Shown here: one piece after another, positions 50,465 to 58,176 of the stretch
Layout of the letters: each line of letters starts with the position of its first letter
Numbering within the stretch: the stretch's first letter is position 1
Assembly: GCF_001894985.1 (NCBI RefSeq)
Contig: NZ_BCXG01000007.1
Span: forward strand, 1-64,000
Source of the DNA: Rhodococcus tukisamuensis NBRC 100609
GTDB lineage: Bacteria > Actinomycetota > Actinomycetes > Mycobacteriales > Mycobacteriaceae
Direction of reading: 5' to 3'
Length of the DNA stretch: 64,000 nucleotides
Notes under the pieces: generated by a model
What the model saw: the letters and a program-made list of their open reading frames with translations, nothing else
The model's database searches: none
Told to the model about the DNA's origin: nothing
Made by a program: the position numbers and the translations under genes

Positions 50465-50803
50465 ATGGCAGATCGCGTACTTCGAGGCAGCCGACTCGGC
50501 GCAGTGAGCTACGAGACGGACCGTGACCACGATCTGGCGCCTCGACGTATGGCCCGGTACCGCTGCGACAACGGCGAGGAATTCGACGTCCCGTTCGCCG
50601 ACGAGGCGGAGATCCCCGGTACCTGGATGTGCAAGAACGGCCTCGAGGGCCAGCTCCTCGAGGGCACCGCGCCGGAGGCCAAGAAGGTCAAGCCCCCGCG
50701 CACCCACTGGGACATGCTGCTCGAGCGTCGCTCGGAGGCAGAGCTCGAGGAGCTGCTCAAGGAGCGGATGGACCTGCTGAAGACCAAGCGCCGCGGAGCG
50801 TAG
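50465..50803 (+). CDS. rbpA: RNA polymerase-binding protein RbpA
   Basis: A 112-residue protein with the RbpA layout: N-terminal basic M-A-D-R-V-L-R-G-S-R-L-G, a core around Y-R-C-D-N-G-E-E-F-D-V-P-F and W-M-C-K-N-G (two cysteines of the core domain), and the sigma-interaction domain P-P-R-T-H-W-D-M-L-L-E-R-R followed by E-L-E-E-L-L-K-E-R. It binds RNA polymerase and group I/II sigma factors and stimulates initiation in actinobacteria. It has a strong GGAG upstream and a candidate SigR/SigH promoter. The stop codon lies inside the first copy of a 27-bp repeat. Confidence 0.97.
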   Translation: MADRVLRGSRLGAVSYETDRDHDLAPRRMARYRCDNGEEFDVPFADEAEIPGTWMCKNGLEGQLLEGTAPEAKKVKPPRTHWDMLLERRSEAELEELLKERMDLLKTKRRGA

Positions 50804-50853
50804 CGGAGCCGGCGTCTACGGATGCAGCGCCGCGGTGCGTAGCGGAGCCGGCG
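50788..50853 (+). repeat. 27-bp direct repeat at the end of rbpA
   Basis: Copies at 50788-50814 and 50827-50853 differ by one base and are 39 bp apart; the rbpA stop is in the first. The short tail duplication probably arose by slippage. Confidence 0.75.
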
Positions 50854-50874
50854 GCTGCTGGCGCCTGATCGAAC

Positions 50875-50912
50875 ACTGAACGCCCCGGAGGACTTCCTCC
50901 GGGGCGTTCAGT
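50875..50912. terminator. Bidirectional terminator between rbpA and lnt
   Basis: A perfect 17-bp stem (50875-50891 with 50896-50912) and a 4-nt ACTT loop between convergent genes. Confidence 0.85.
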
Positions 50913-50936
50913 CGTCCCTGGGCAAGGCCGCCGCGT

Positions 50937-52562
50937 TCATGCCGCGGCGTCGGCCGCCTCCGGGGCTTCCGGCGCCGAGCGCCGGCGGCGCACCACGGCG
51001 ACGGCCGTGGCGAGGGCCGCCACGAGGCACAGTAGGTACTCGGGGATCGAGCCGAGCCGGGTCGCGAGGGTGGTCGTGGCCCGCAGCGGGACCTCCGCGA
51101 CGAGCGTGGTCGGGGCGAACAGCGGCGAAGACTGCTGGACCGACCCGTCCGGGGCGACGATCGCGCTGACCCCGGAGGTGGCGGCCACCACCACGGCCCG
51201 GCCGTGCTCGACGGCCCGCACCCGCGACATGGCCAGCTGCTGGTAGGTCATCTCGGTGTCGCCGAAGGTCGCGTTGTTGGTCGGCACCGCGATCAGTTGC
51301 GCGCCGTCGCGCACCGCCTCGGTGAGGGCCCGGTCGAAGGCGACCTCGTAACAGGTGGCGACTCCCACGGGAATCCCGGCCGCGTGCACCACCCCGTTCC
51401 CGTCGCCCGGCACGAAGTTCCCGGCCTTGTCCGCGTACGAGGACAGGTGCCGGAAGAAGTCGCGGTACGGCAGATACTCGCCGAACGGCTGGATGATCTT
51501 CTTGTCGTGGCGTTCCTGCGGACCGGTGTCCGCGTCCCACACGATCACCGAGTTGGTGGTGGTGCCGTCGCCGTTGACGAGCACAGCACCGACCAGGATC
51601 GGCGCGCCGACGGCCCGCGATGCGGCGCTGATCGCGGTCGCCGCGTCGGCGTTGCGCAGCGGGTCGATGTCGGAGGCGTTCTCCGGCCAGATCACGATGT
51701 CCGGCCGGGGTTGGCGGCCGGCGTCGATGTCGTCGGCCAGCCGGACGGTCTCGCGGACGTGGTTGTCGAGGACCGCGCGGCGCTGTGCGTTGAACTCGAG
51801 CCCGAGCCGGGGCACGCTGCCCTGGATCGCGGCGACGGTGACGGTGCGGTCGTCGGCGTCGGTGGCGGCCATGTCGGGCAGGGTGGGCCACAGGGCGGCG
51901 GCGAGCAACGGCATCGCGGCGGCCCAGGCGGCCGGGGCCAGCCATCGGCGCGGCGACCGCTCGCGGACCACCGCGAGCGCGAGCGCGGCCAGGCCGGTAC
52001 CGGTCAGCGCGACCGCGAAGCTGAGCAGCGGCGCGCCGCCGAGACTCGCGATCGGCAGCAGCCAGCTGTCGGGCTGGCCGAACGCGAGCCGGCCCCAGGG
52101 GAAGCCGCCGAACGGGACGCTCGCGCGCAACCACTCGGTGAGGGACCAGGCGCAGGCCAGCCACAGCGGCGCCCAGGGCAGCCGCGCCAGCAGCACCGCG
52201 AGCACACCGAACAGGCCGAAGAACAGTGCCTCGACGGTGGCCAGGGCGAGCCAGGGTGCCGGGCCCACGTACTCCCCCACCCACGGCAGCAGCGGGACCA
52301 GGAAGCCGAGGCCCGCGAGGAACCCGTACCCGAAGCCGCGGCGCGGCCGCAGCGGCGCGCGGGTGAGCACCAGCACCAGCAGCGCCACCCCCACCGGTGC
52401 GAGGAACCAGGTCGGACGCGGCGGGAAGCTCGCGAACAGCAACAGGCCCGCGACCACCGCGGCCAGGCTGTCGCGCAGGGTCGGCGCCAGCCGCCGCAGC
52501 CAGCCGGGCGCCGGGCTCGACTGGACCGCCGGCCCGGCGTCGGTGGACGTGTCAGCGCTCAT
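50937..52562 (-). CDS. lnt: Apolipoprotein N-acyltransferase
   Basis: A 541-residue membrane protein with about eight hydrophobic segments and a nitrilase-like periplasmic domain. Catalytic residues are visible: Glu in W-P-E-N, Lys in K-K-I-I-Q-P-F-G-E-Y-L-P, and Cys in A-T-C-Y-E-V. It acylates the N-terminal cysteine of lipoproteins. Its start overlaps the amidohydrolase stop by 11 nt, so it is the third gene of a fxsA operon. In mycobacteria this domain is fused to or followed by polyprenol-phosphate-mannose synthase; here none follows before rbpA. Confidence 0.93.
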   Translation of the reverse strand: MSADTSTDAGPAVQSSPAPGWLRRLAPTLRDSLAAVVAGLLLFASFPPRPTWFLAPVGVALLVLVLTRAPLRPRRGFGYGFLAGLGFLVPLLPWVGEYVGPAPWLALATVEALFFGLFGVLAVLLARLPWAPLWLACAWSLTEWLRASVPFGGFPWGRLAFGQPDSWLLPIASLGGAPLLSFAVALTGTGLAALALAVVRERSPRRWLAPAAWAAAMPLLAAALWPTLPDMAATDADDRTVTVAAIQGSVPRLGLEFNAQRRAVLDNHVRETVRLADDIDAGRQPRPDIVIWPENASDIDPLRNADAATAISAASRAVGAPILVGAVLVNGDGTTTNSVIVWDADTGPQERHDKKIIQPFGEYLPYRDFFRHLSSYADKAGNFVPGDGNGVVHAAGIPVGVATCYEVAFDRALTEAVRDGAQLIAVPTNNATFGDTEMTYQQLAMSRVRAVEHGRAVVVAATSGVSAIVAPDGSVQQSSPLFAPTTLVAEVPLRATTTLATRLGSIPEYLLCLVAALATAVAVVRRRRSAPEAPEAADAAA

Positions 52563-54135
52563 AGACGGTGACGCCGCGGTGCACGGTCTTGCGGCAGACG
52601 GGACTCGGGCTGTCCGGCTCGAGGTGCGGCAGGGCGGGCACCCGGGAGCGGGGATCCGTGGACCAGCGCTGCACGGAGTCCTTAGCGGCGCTGACCACCA
52701 GCTCGCCCGCCTCCCAGATCACGTACGACGCGGGGGCCCCGGGGACCAGGGTGCCGGCCAGCCCGTCCCGGACGCCGCCGGCACGCCACGCACCACGGGT
52801 GGCGGCGGCGTAGGCCGCCCGCGGGGACAGACCGTGTCCCTCGGTGCAGTGGTTGACCGCGGCCCGCAGCATCGCCCACGGGTCGAGCGGGGTGACGGGG
52901 GCGTCCGAGCCGAGGGCCAGGGAGACACCCGCGGCGGCCATCGCGGCGAACGGGTTGAGGGTACGGGCGCGCTCGGCGCCGAGCGCCCGGCTGTACATCC
53001 CGTCGGCGCCGCCCCACTGCGCGTCGAATGCCGGTTGGACGCTGGCGATCACGCCGAGCCGGCCCAGCGCGGCGGCCTGCTCCGGGGTGATCATCTCCAG
53101 GTGTTCGAGGCGGTGGCCGCGGGCCGCGACGGCGGGGGCGCCGAGTTCGTCGGCGACCCGCTCGAACGCCGCCACCACCGCGGCGACCGCGGCGTCGCCG
53201 ATGACGTGGAAGCCGGCCTGGATCCCGGCCTGGGTGCAGGCGCTCAGGTGCGCGGCGATCGCGTCGACGTCGAGGTGGCAGGTGCCGGTGTGCGGGCGGT
53301 CCACGTAGGGCGCGCACAGCCACGCGGTCCGCGAGCCGATCGCGCCGTCGACGAACAGGTCGCCGCCGAGGCCGTGCGCGCCGGTCCGGGCGAGCAGCGC
53401 GGTGGCCTCCTCGGCGCTGGCGACGGCCTCGCCCCAGTAGGCGCGGACCTCCACGCCGTGCGGGTGCGCCAGCAGTTCGGTCAGGTCGTCGAGGCCGGCG
53501 ATGTCGGGGCCGGCGCACTCGTGCACGGCGACGACGCCGTGCGCGGCAGCCAGGTCGAGGGCGGCGGTGCGGGCGGCGGCGCGCTGCTCGGGGGTGAGCA
53601 GCGACCGGGCGGCTGTCCGGGCCAGGTGGTGGTCGTCGCCGGTCACCGGCGCCTGAGCGTCGTCGACCCCGGCGGCGCGGCGCAGCGCGGTGGAGCAGGC
53701 GGCCGAGTGCGCGTCGACCCGGGCCAGGTAGACCAGGCGTCCGGGGGCGGCGGCGTCGAGTTCGGCGGTGGTCGGCGCGGCCGCGTCGGAGGCGGTCCAG
53801 CGGGTCTCGTCCCAGCCCTGGCCCCAGATCACGGCGTCGTCGTGGGCTGCGGCGTACGCGCGCACCAGTTCGAGACATTCGCCGCGCGACGCCGCGGCGG
53901 CCAGGTCGAGGCCGGTCAGGGCCAGTCCGAGGGCGGTGGTGTGGACGTGCGTGTCGACGAATCCGGGGGTGACGAACGCCCCGTCCAGGTCGACGACCTC
54001 GGCGTCGGGGTGTAGCGCGCGGCCCGGCCGGTCCTCACCGACCCAGACCACCATGCCGTCGGTGACGGCCATCGAGGTGGCGTCCGGGGCGGCGGGGCTG
54101 TAGATGCGTCCGTTGACCAGAAGTTGGGTGCTCAC
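52552..54135 (-). CDS. Amidohydrolase family protein (YtcJ-like)
   Basis: A 527-residue metal-dependent hydrolase. H-V-H after F-V-D-T (about residue 62-64), H-V-I-G-D-A-A, H-R-L-E-H-L-E and L-G-S-D-A-P-V carry the metal ligands of the amidohydrolase_3/YtcJ group, related to formamide deformylases. The N-terminal small beta domain (L-L-V-N-G-R-I-Y) is typical. The substrate is unknown. The GTG start overlaps the fxsA stop by 4 nt, indicating translational coupling. Mycobacteria have a similar block between fxsA and ppm1. Confidence 0.85.
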   Translation of the reverse strand: MSTQLLVNGRIYSPAAPDATSMAVTDGMVVWVGEDRPGRALHPDAEVVDLDGAFVTPGFVDTHVHTTALGLALTGLDLAAAASRGECLELVRAYAAAHDDAVIWGQGWDETRWTASDAAAPTTAELDAAAPGRLVYLARVDAHSAACSTALRRAAGVDDAQAPVTGDDHHLARTAARSLLTPEQRAAARTAALDLAAAHGVVAVHECAGPDIAGLDDLTELLAHPHGVEVRAYWGEAVASAEEATALLARTGAHGLGGDLFVDGAIGSRTAWLCAPYVDRPHTGTCHLDVDAIAAHLSACTQAGIQAGFHVIGDAAVAAVVAAFERVADELGAPAVAARGHRLEHLEMITPEQAAALGRLGVIASVQPAFDAQWGGADGMYSRALGAERARTLNPFAAMAAAGVSLALGSDAPVTPLDPWAMLRAAVNHCTEGHGLSPRAAYAAATRGAWRAGGVRDGLAGTLVPGAPASYVIWEAGELVVSAAKDSVQRWSTDPRSRVPALPHLEPDSPSPVCRKTVHRGVTVYER

Positions 54136-54749
54136 GGAGCCTTAGTCTGCCCGCCCGAGCCGTCCTGGTCGCGCCCCGGGTACCGCCCGCCGGAATCCGG
54201 CAGGACGATCTCGCCCTCGATGGCGAGTGGACCCCCCGACCGTCGGCCGCCGTCGGCACCGGGCCAGTACCGGAGATCCTCACCGCCGGTGGTGGTGTCG
54301 ACGATCGTGTCCTCGACGACCACCCCGTCCACGACGGTGCGACGTCGGGTGTGGGCGTACACCCCGGCTCCGGCCTGACCGGCCGCGGTGGCCATCGCGA
54401 CGCGGCGGCCACCGACCAGCAGCACCACCGGCCGCAGCACCCGGCGGGTGAGCGGCATCAACAGCAGCAACCCCAGCGCGGAGGTGACGAGCCCGGGGAT
54501 GACCAGCAACACGGTGCCGGCCGCGACGAGGGCGCCGTCCGCCACCGCGCCACCGGCCGAGGCGGTCCCGGCGCCGGCGCGCCGGAACTGCTCGAACACG
54601 CGCTTGGCCTGGGAACGGACCAGCCACAGGCCGACCACCCAGCCGAGCAGGAAGAGCAGCACGGTCCACAGCACTCCGATGGTGCTGCCGACCCAGATCA
54701 CGGCCGCCACCTCGACAGCGAGATAGAGCACGAGCAGCGCCGGGATCAT
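54132..54749 (-). CDS. FxsA family membrane protein
   Basis: A 205-residue protein. The first 110 residues contain four hydrophobic segments with the FxsA pattern (V-G-S-T-I-G-V-L-W-T, G-A-L-V-A-A-G-T-V-L-L-V-I-P-G-L-V-T). The C-terminal part is soluble and Gly/Asp-rich. ATG 54749 follows AAAGGA. E. coli FxsA modulates F-plasmid exclusion of phage T7; the role in actinobacteria is unknown. It heads the fxsA, amidohydrolase, lnt operon. Confidence 0.87.
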   Translation of the reverse strand: MIPALLVLYLAVEVAAVIWVGSTIGVLWTVLLFLLGWVVGLWLVRSQAKRVFEQFRRAGAGTASAGGAVADGALVAAGTVLLVIPGLVTSALGLLLLMPLTRRVLRPVVLLVGGRRVAMATAAGQAGAGVYAHTRRRTVVDGVVVEDTIVDTTTGGEDLRYWPGADGGRRSGGPLAIEGEIVLPDSGGRYPGRDQDGSGGQTKAP

Positions 54750-54951
54750 GGCGTGGTCCTTTCGGTAGACGGTTCTGTCAGTCCAACGCGTGAGTATCCG
54801 AATTTTCTCCCGAACACTAACCCTCAAGTTGACATTGAGACATTCTGCGTGGTGCAGTGCACCTGGGCCGAGTTCCGGGACGACATTCCGAGATCGGCCG
54901 GTCGGGGCAGTCGTTCGTCACGTTCACCGCACCACAACGTCAGGAGTCACC

Positions 54952-55569
54952 ATGCACCGGATCCTCCGCCGGATCGCCACCCTCACGGTCTCCGCTGCCA
55001 CCGCCACCCTCGTGTTCACCGGTACCGCGACGGCCGCACCGGCACCCGCGCCGGGCTCGGACCTTGCCGGGCTGCTGACCCAGGCCGGCGCGCAGTCCCC
55101 CGAGGGGCTGGCCGCGCTGCAGGGCATCCTCGGCGCGGCCGGGTTCCTGCCGGGACTGCCCCCGCTTCCGGAGTTCGGGGCCACCAAGACGCAGAACTTC
55201 TTCTACCCGGCGCCCACGCTGGGGTGCGGCGTCGCGGGCAACCCGCTGACCGTCACCGTCGCGACCGCGCAGGCGGGCCCGAACTTCCCGATCCCGCCGT
55301 GGATCGAGCGCGGTGACCTGCGCTTCCAGGCGCTGCCCGGGGTCCTCGGCATCCCGAAGACCTCGGGGCTCTCCGTTGCCTGGTTCAACGTCAACACCCT
55401 CAAGGGCGGTTTCGAGCCGCTCGACGACGCGCTGATGACGATTCCGACCATGTCCAAGACCGTCGCGACGGGCGAGGGCCAGGTCTTCGCGGCGCTCTTC
55501 GGCTCCGTCGACTACCTGGACGGGACCAACTGCATGGCGCTGCCGACTGTGGGCAGCTTCACCGCCTGA
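54952..55569 (+). CDS. Secreted protein of unknown function
   Basis: A 205-residue protein with a clear Sec signal peptide (M-H-R-I-L-R-R, hydrophobic core, cleavage likely after TATA at about residue 27). The mature part is Pro/Gly/Ala-rich and has two cysteines (L-G-C-G, T-N-C-M) that could form a disulfide. I do not recognise the family with certainty; small exported proteins of this kind are common in Rhodococcus and Mycobacterium. ATG 54952 has CAGGAG upstream. It is divergent from fxsA and convergent with a response regulator. Confidence 0.75.
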   Translation: MHRILRRIATLTVSAATATLVFTGTATAAPAPAPGSDLAGLLTQAGAQSPEGLAALQGILGAAGFLPGLPPLPEFGATKTQNFFYPAPTLGCGVAGNPLTVTVATAQAGPNFPIPPWIERGDLRFQALPGVLGIPKTSGLSVAWFNVNTLKGGFEPLDDALMTIPTMSKTVATGEGQVFAALFGSVDYLDGTNCMALPTVGSFTA

Positions 55570-55581
55570 CACCGGTGAGGG

Positions 55582-55621
55582 GGCCTACGAGCCGGGCGTG
55601 ACCAGCCCGGTCTCGTAGGCC
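55582..55621. terminator. Hairpin at convergent 3' ends
   Basis: A 16-bp stem with one bulged base (55582-55597 with 55605-55621) overlaps the last codons of the response regulator and follows the secreted-protein stop. It may terminate both genes. Confidence 0.65.
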
Positions 55622-56244
55622 AGCACCACGGCCTGCACCCGGTCTCGCAACCCCAGCTTGGTGAGCATCCGGCTGACGTGCGTCTTGACCGTCGCCTCCG
55701 AGAGGTGCAGGCCCCGAGCGATCTCCGCATTGGACAGCCCAGCCGCGACGTGCTCGAGCACCTCGTGTTCGCGCTCGGTGAGCACGTCGAGGACCTCCGG
55801 GGCACGCTTCGGCGCCGGGTCGTCGCCGATCATCCGGGAGAGCAGTCGCCGGGTCACCTTGGGAGAGACCACCGCGTCGCCGGCCGCCACGCTCCGAATT
55901 GCCGAGATCAGGTCCTCGGGCGGGGTGTCCTTGAGCAGGAACCCGCTCGCCCCGGCCCGCAGCGCACCGAGCGCGTGCTCGTCGAGGTCGAAGGTGGTCA
56001 TCACCAGAACCCGGCTCGGGCAGTCTGATTCGAGGATCTGCTCGGTGGCGGCGATGCCGTCGACCACGGGCATCCGCACGTCCATCAGCACCACGTCGGG
56101 TTCGAGCCGGATTGCCGCGGCCACCGCGGCGGCACCGTCGCCGGCCTCCCCCACCACCGTGATGTCGTCCTGTGCATCGAGCACCATGGTCAGGCCCACA
56201 CGCATGAGCTCCTGGTCGTCGACGAGCAACACGGTGATCGGCAC
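55585..56244 (-). CDS. NarL/LuxR family response regulator (orphan)
   Basis: A 219-residue two-domain regulator. The receiver (1-120) has D9/D10 near the N-terminus, phospho-acceptor Asp55 in V-L-M-D-V-R-M-P and the conserved Lys in L-L-K-D-T-P. The LuxR HTH (about 150-210) reads L-T-E-R-E-H-E-V-L, G-L-S-N-A-E-I-A, L-S-E-A-T-V-K-T-H-V. All key residues are present, so it should be phosphorylated, but no histidine kinase is in the window: three secreted-protein genes precede it on the same strand. It lies 50 bp after the first of them. Confidence 0.93.
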   Translation of the reverse strand: MPITVLLVDDQELMRVGLTMVLDAQDDITVVGEAGDGAAAVAAAIRLEPDVVLMDVRMPVVDGIAATEQILESDCPSRVLVMTTFDLDEHALGALRAGASGFLLKDTPPEDLISAIRSVAAGDAVVSPKVTRRLLSRMIGDDPAPKRAPEVLDVLTEREHEVLEHVAAGLSNAEIARGLHLSEATVKTHVSRMLTKLGLRDRVQAVVLAYETGLVTPGS

Positions 56245-56294
56245 GCGAACACACTAGCCCGCCCGGAATTCCCGATGCGGTGGTGCCATCGTGA

Positions 56295-56792
56295 CTAGGG
56301 AACCTGGAATGTGCCCATCCCGGGGGTGATCACTACCTGGGATTCTGCGGGAGCGAGATCGGCGGTCGCGGCGATCGTGCCGCTGCCGGTCACCGCCGTT
56401 GCGGGGGTGTAGTGGCACCATTCCCCCGGTACGTACGGGCGGCTGTAATCGGGCGGCACCGGTCGAAGCAGGACGGTGCCGACGGAGCCGGTGGTCAGGT
56501 TCAGCCAGTTCACCCACACTTCGCGGCAGTACGGAGGCTTCGCCGCGAAGGTCACCGCGCCGGGTGTGCCGGTCGTCGCCGACGGCGTGATGGTGGCGGG
56601 CTGCAAGGTCATGCACGGGTAGATGGCGAGCGTGCACCACGTGACGAACCTGATCGGGACTTGGAACTCCATGGTCGCCGCGGGCGGCGGGTCGGCGGTC
56701 GCCGGGGCGGACGAGCCGACTGCGAGGGCCAGGGCGGCTGCAGATGTGATCGCCCCGGCGACGACGGAACGAGGAACCGATACGCGGCGCAT
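56295..56792 (-). CDS. Secreted tandem paralogue 1
   Basis: A 165-residue secreted protein: signal peptide M-R-R-V-S-V-P-R-S-V-V-A-G followed by an Ala-rich core and cleavage near ATADPPP. The mature domain has E-F-Q-V-P-I-R, a central Y-C...W-V-N-W-L-N-L-T-T-G-S, W-C-H-Y-T-P-A-T-A-V-T-G-S-G-T-I and a C-terminal V-P. Four cysteines are present. About 60-70 percent similar by eye to the two upstream copies. No known family is recognised; the beta-rich pattern suggests a small extracellular sandwich domain. It uses a conserved GGAGG leader. Confidence 0.8.
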   Translation of the reverse strand: MRRVSVPRSVVAGAITSAAALALAVGSSAPATADPPPAATMEFQVPIRFVTWCTLAIYPCMTLQPATITPSATTGTPGAVTFAAKPPYCREVWVNWLNLTTGSVGTVLLRPVPPDYSRPYVPGEWCHYTPATAVTGSGTIAATADLAPAESQVVITPGMGTFQVP

Positions 56793-56893
56793 GGCGTGAC
56801 CTCCGGTGTGAAACCCGTCCCGACCTGCTGGAGTCAGCGTATCCCCGTGCCGGTCCGCCCTTCCTCGGTTTCGCCGGGTCGGCCTTCGGCTCC

Positions 56894-57427
56894 TCAGGGC
56901 ACCGGGATGATCCCGACGCCCGGGGTGACCAGGATCCGGTATTCCCAGGGGCCGGCCACGCCGATGTCGGCGCTCGCGGCGATCGTGCCGCTGCCGGTGA
57001 CCGCCGTCGCCGGGGTGTACCGGCACCAATCGTCCGGCGTGTAGGGGCGGCTGTAGTCGTACGGAACTGGTCGGAGCGCGGTGGTACCGGCGGAGCCGGT
57101 GGTCAGGTTCAGCCAGTGCACCGTCACTTCGAGGCAACCGCTCAATCCCGTCCAGGTCCGCGTCGGAGGCTTCGCCGCGAAGGTCACCTCGCCGGGTGCG
57201 CCGGTGGTTGCCGTCGGGGTGACGGTGGTCAGCGGCGGCACGCTGATACATACGAAGAGGCCGGGGATGCATCCCGCGATGTGTCGCACCGGAACTTGGA
57301 ACTCGGTGGTCGCCGCGGGCGGCGGGTCGGCGGTCGCCGGGGCGGACGAGCCGAGTGCGAGGGCCACGGCGGCTGCAGATGTGACCGCCCCGGCGACGAC
57401 CGAACGAGGAACCGATACGCGGCGCAT
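56894..57427 (-). CDS. Secreted tandem paralogue 2
   Basis: A 177-residue member of the same triplicated family with the same signal peptide start and the same conserved blocks (F-Q-V-P-V-R, V-H-W-L-N-L-T-T-G-S-A-G-T-T, C-R-Y-T-P-A-T-A-V-T-G-S-G). It carries a 10-12-residue insertion around R-T-W-T-G-L-S-G relative to copy 1. Its last residues, P-G-V-G-I-I-P-V-P, are shared with copy 3. Function unknown. Confidence 0.8.
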   Translation of the reverse strand: MRRVSVPRSVVAGAVTSAAAVALALGSSAPATADPPPAATTEFQVPVRHIAGCIPGLFVCISVPPLTTVTPTATTGAPGEVTFAAKPPTRTWTGLSGCLEVTVHWLNLTTGSAGTTALRPVPYDYSRPYTPDDWCRYTPATAVTGSGTIAASADIGVAGPWEYRILVTPGVGIIPVP

Positions 57428-57476
57428 GGCGTGACCTCCGGTGTGGAAACCGCCCCGACCTGCTGAGGTGTCAGCC
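57428..57476 (-). promoter_or_regulatory. Conserved leader of the secreted-protein array
   Basis: About 50 bp upstream of each paralogue start (56793-56845, 57428-57476, 58134-58185) are nearly identical, including GGAGG 7 nt before the ATG and an AGCAGGTCGGG block. Leader and gene were duplicated together, so each copy likely keeps its own promoter. Confidence 0.6.
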
Positions 57477-57608
57477 TATCTCCGTATCGGTCTTCCCTTC
57501 CTCGGTTTCGCCGGGTCGGGTCCGCACTTCGCGTGGCTCGTCCGCCTTCGCGCAACGATGCCACGGCGTTGGCGACGGCGCCGTGGCATCGAGGACCCTC
57601 TTCAGGCC

Positions 57609-58133
57609 CTACGGGACCGGGATGATCCCGACACCCGGGGTGACCAGAATCTGGTAGGCCCACAGAGCGACAGCGCCGACATCGGCGGTCGCGGCGATCG
57701 TGCCGCTGCCGGTGACGGCGGTCGACGGGACATACCGGCACCATTCGTCCTGCGGCACTCGGCGACTGTTGTCGGGTGGCACCCGCCGAAGTGCTGTGGT
57801 TCCGGCGGCGCCGGTGGTCAGGTTCAGCCAGTGCACCGTCACGTCGAGGCATGAATAGTAGGCCGGTGTCGGGGGCTTCGCGGTGAAGGTCACCCTCCCG
57901 GGTGTATCCGTTGTCGCTGACGGTGTCACGGTCGTCAGCGGCGGTAGATACCAGCAGGTGAAGACGGTGCTCAGACATCCCGCGACGTACCGCACTGGAA
58001 CCTGGAACTCCGTGGTCGTCAACGATGGCGGGTCGGCGGTCGCTGGGGCGGGTGACCCGAGCGGGAGGGCGAGGACGGCGAGGCACGCGACGGCCCCTGC
58101 GGCGACCGAACGAGGAGTCGATACCCGGCGCAT
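57609..58133 (-). CDS. Secreted tandem paralogue 3
   Basis: A 174-residue copy nearest the 5' end of the array, with signal peptide M-R-R-V-S-T-P-R-S-V-A-A-G and the family blocks E-F-Q-V-P-V-R-Y-V-A-G-C, V-H-W-L-N-L-T-T-G and C-R-Y-V-P. It is slightly more divergent in the middle (R-R-V-P-P-D-N-S-R-R). Start ATG 58133 has GGAGG 7 nt upstream. Function unknown. Confidence 0.8.
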   Translation of the reverse strand: MRRVSTPRSVAAGAVACLAVLALPLGSPAPATADPPSLTTTEFQVPVRYVAGCLSTVFTCWYLPPLTTVTPSATTDTPGRVTFTAKPPTPAYYSCLDVTVHWLNLTTGAAGTTALRRVPPDNSRRVPQDEWCRYVPSTAVTGSGTIAATADVGAVALWAYQILVTPGVGIIPVP

Positions 58134-58176
58134 GGCGTGACCTCCGGTGTGGAAACCGCCCCGACCTGCTGGGGTT

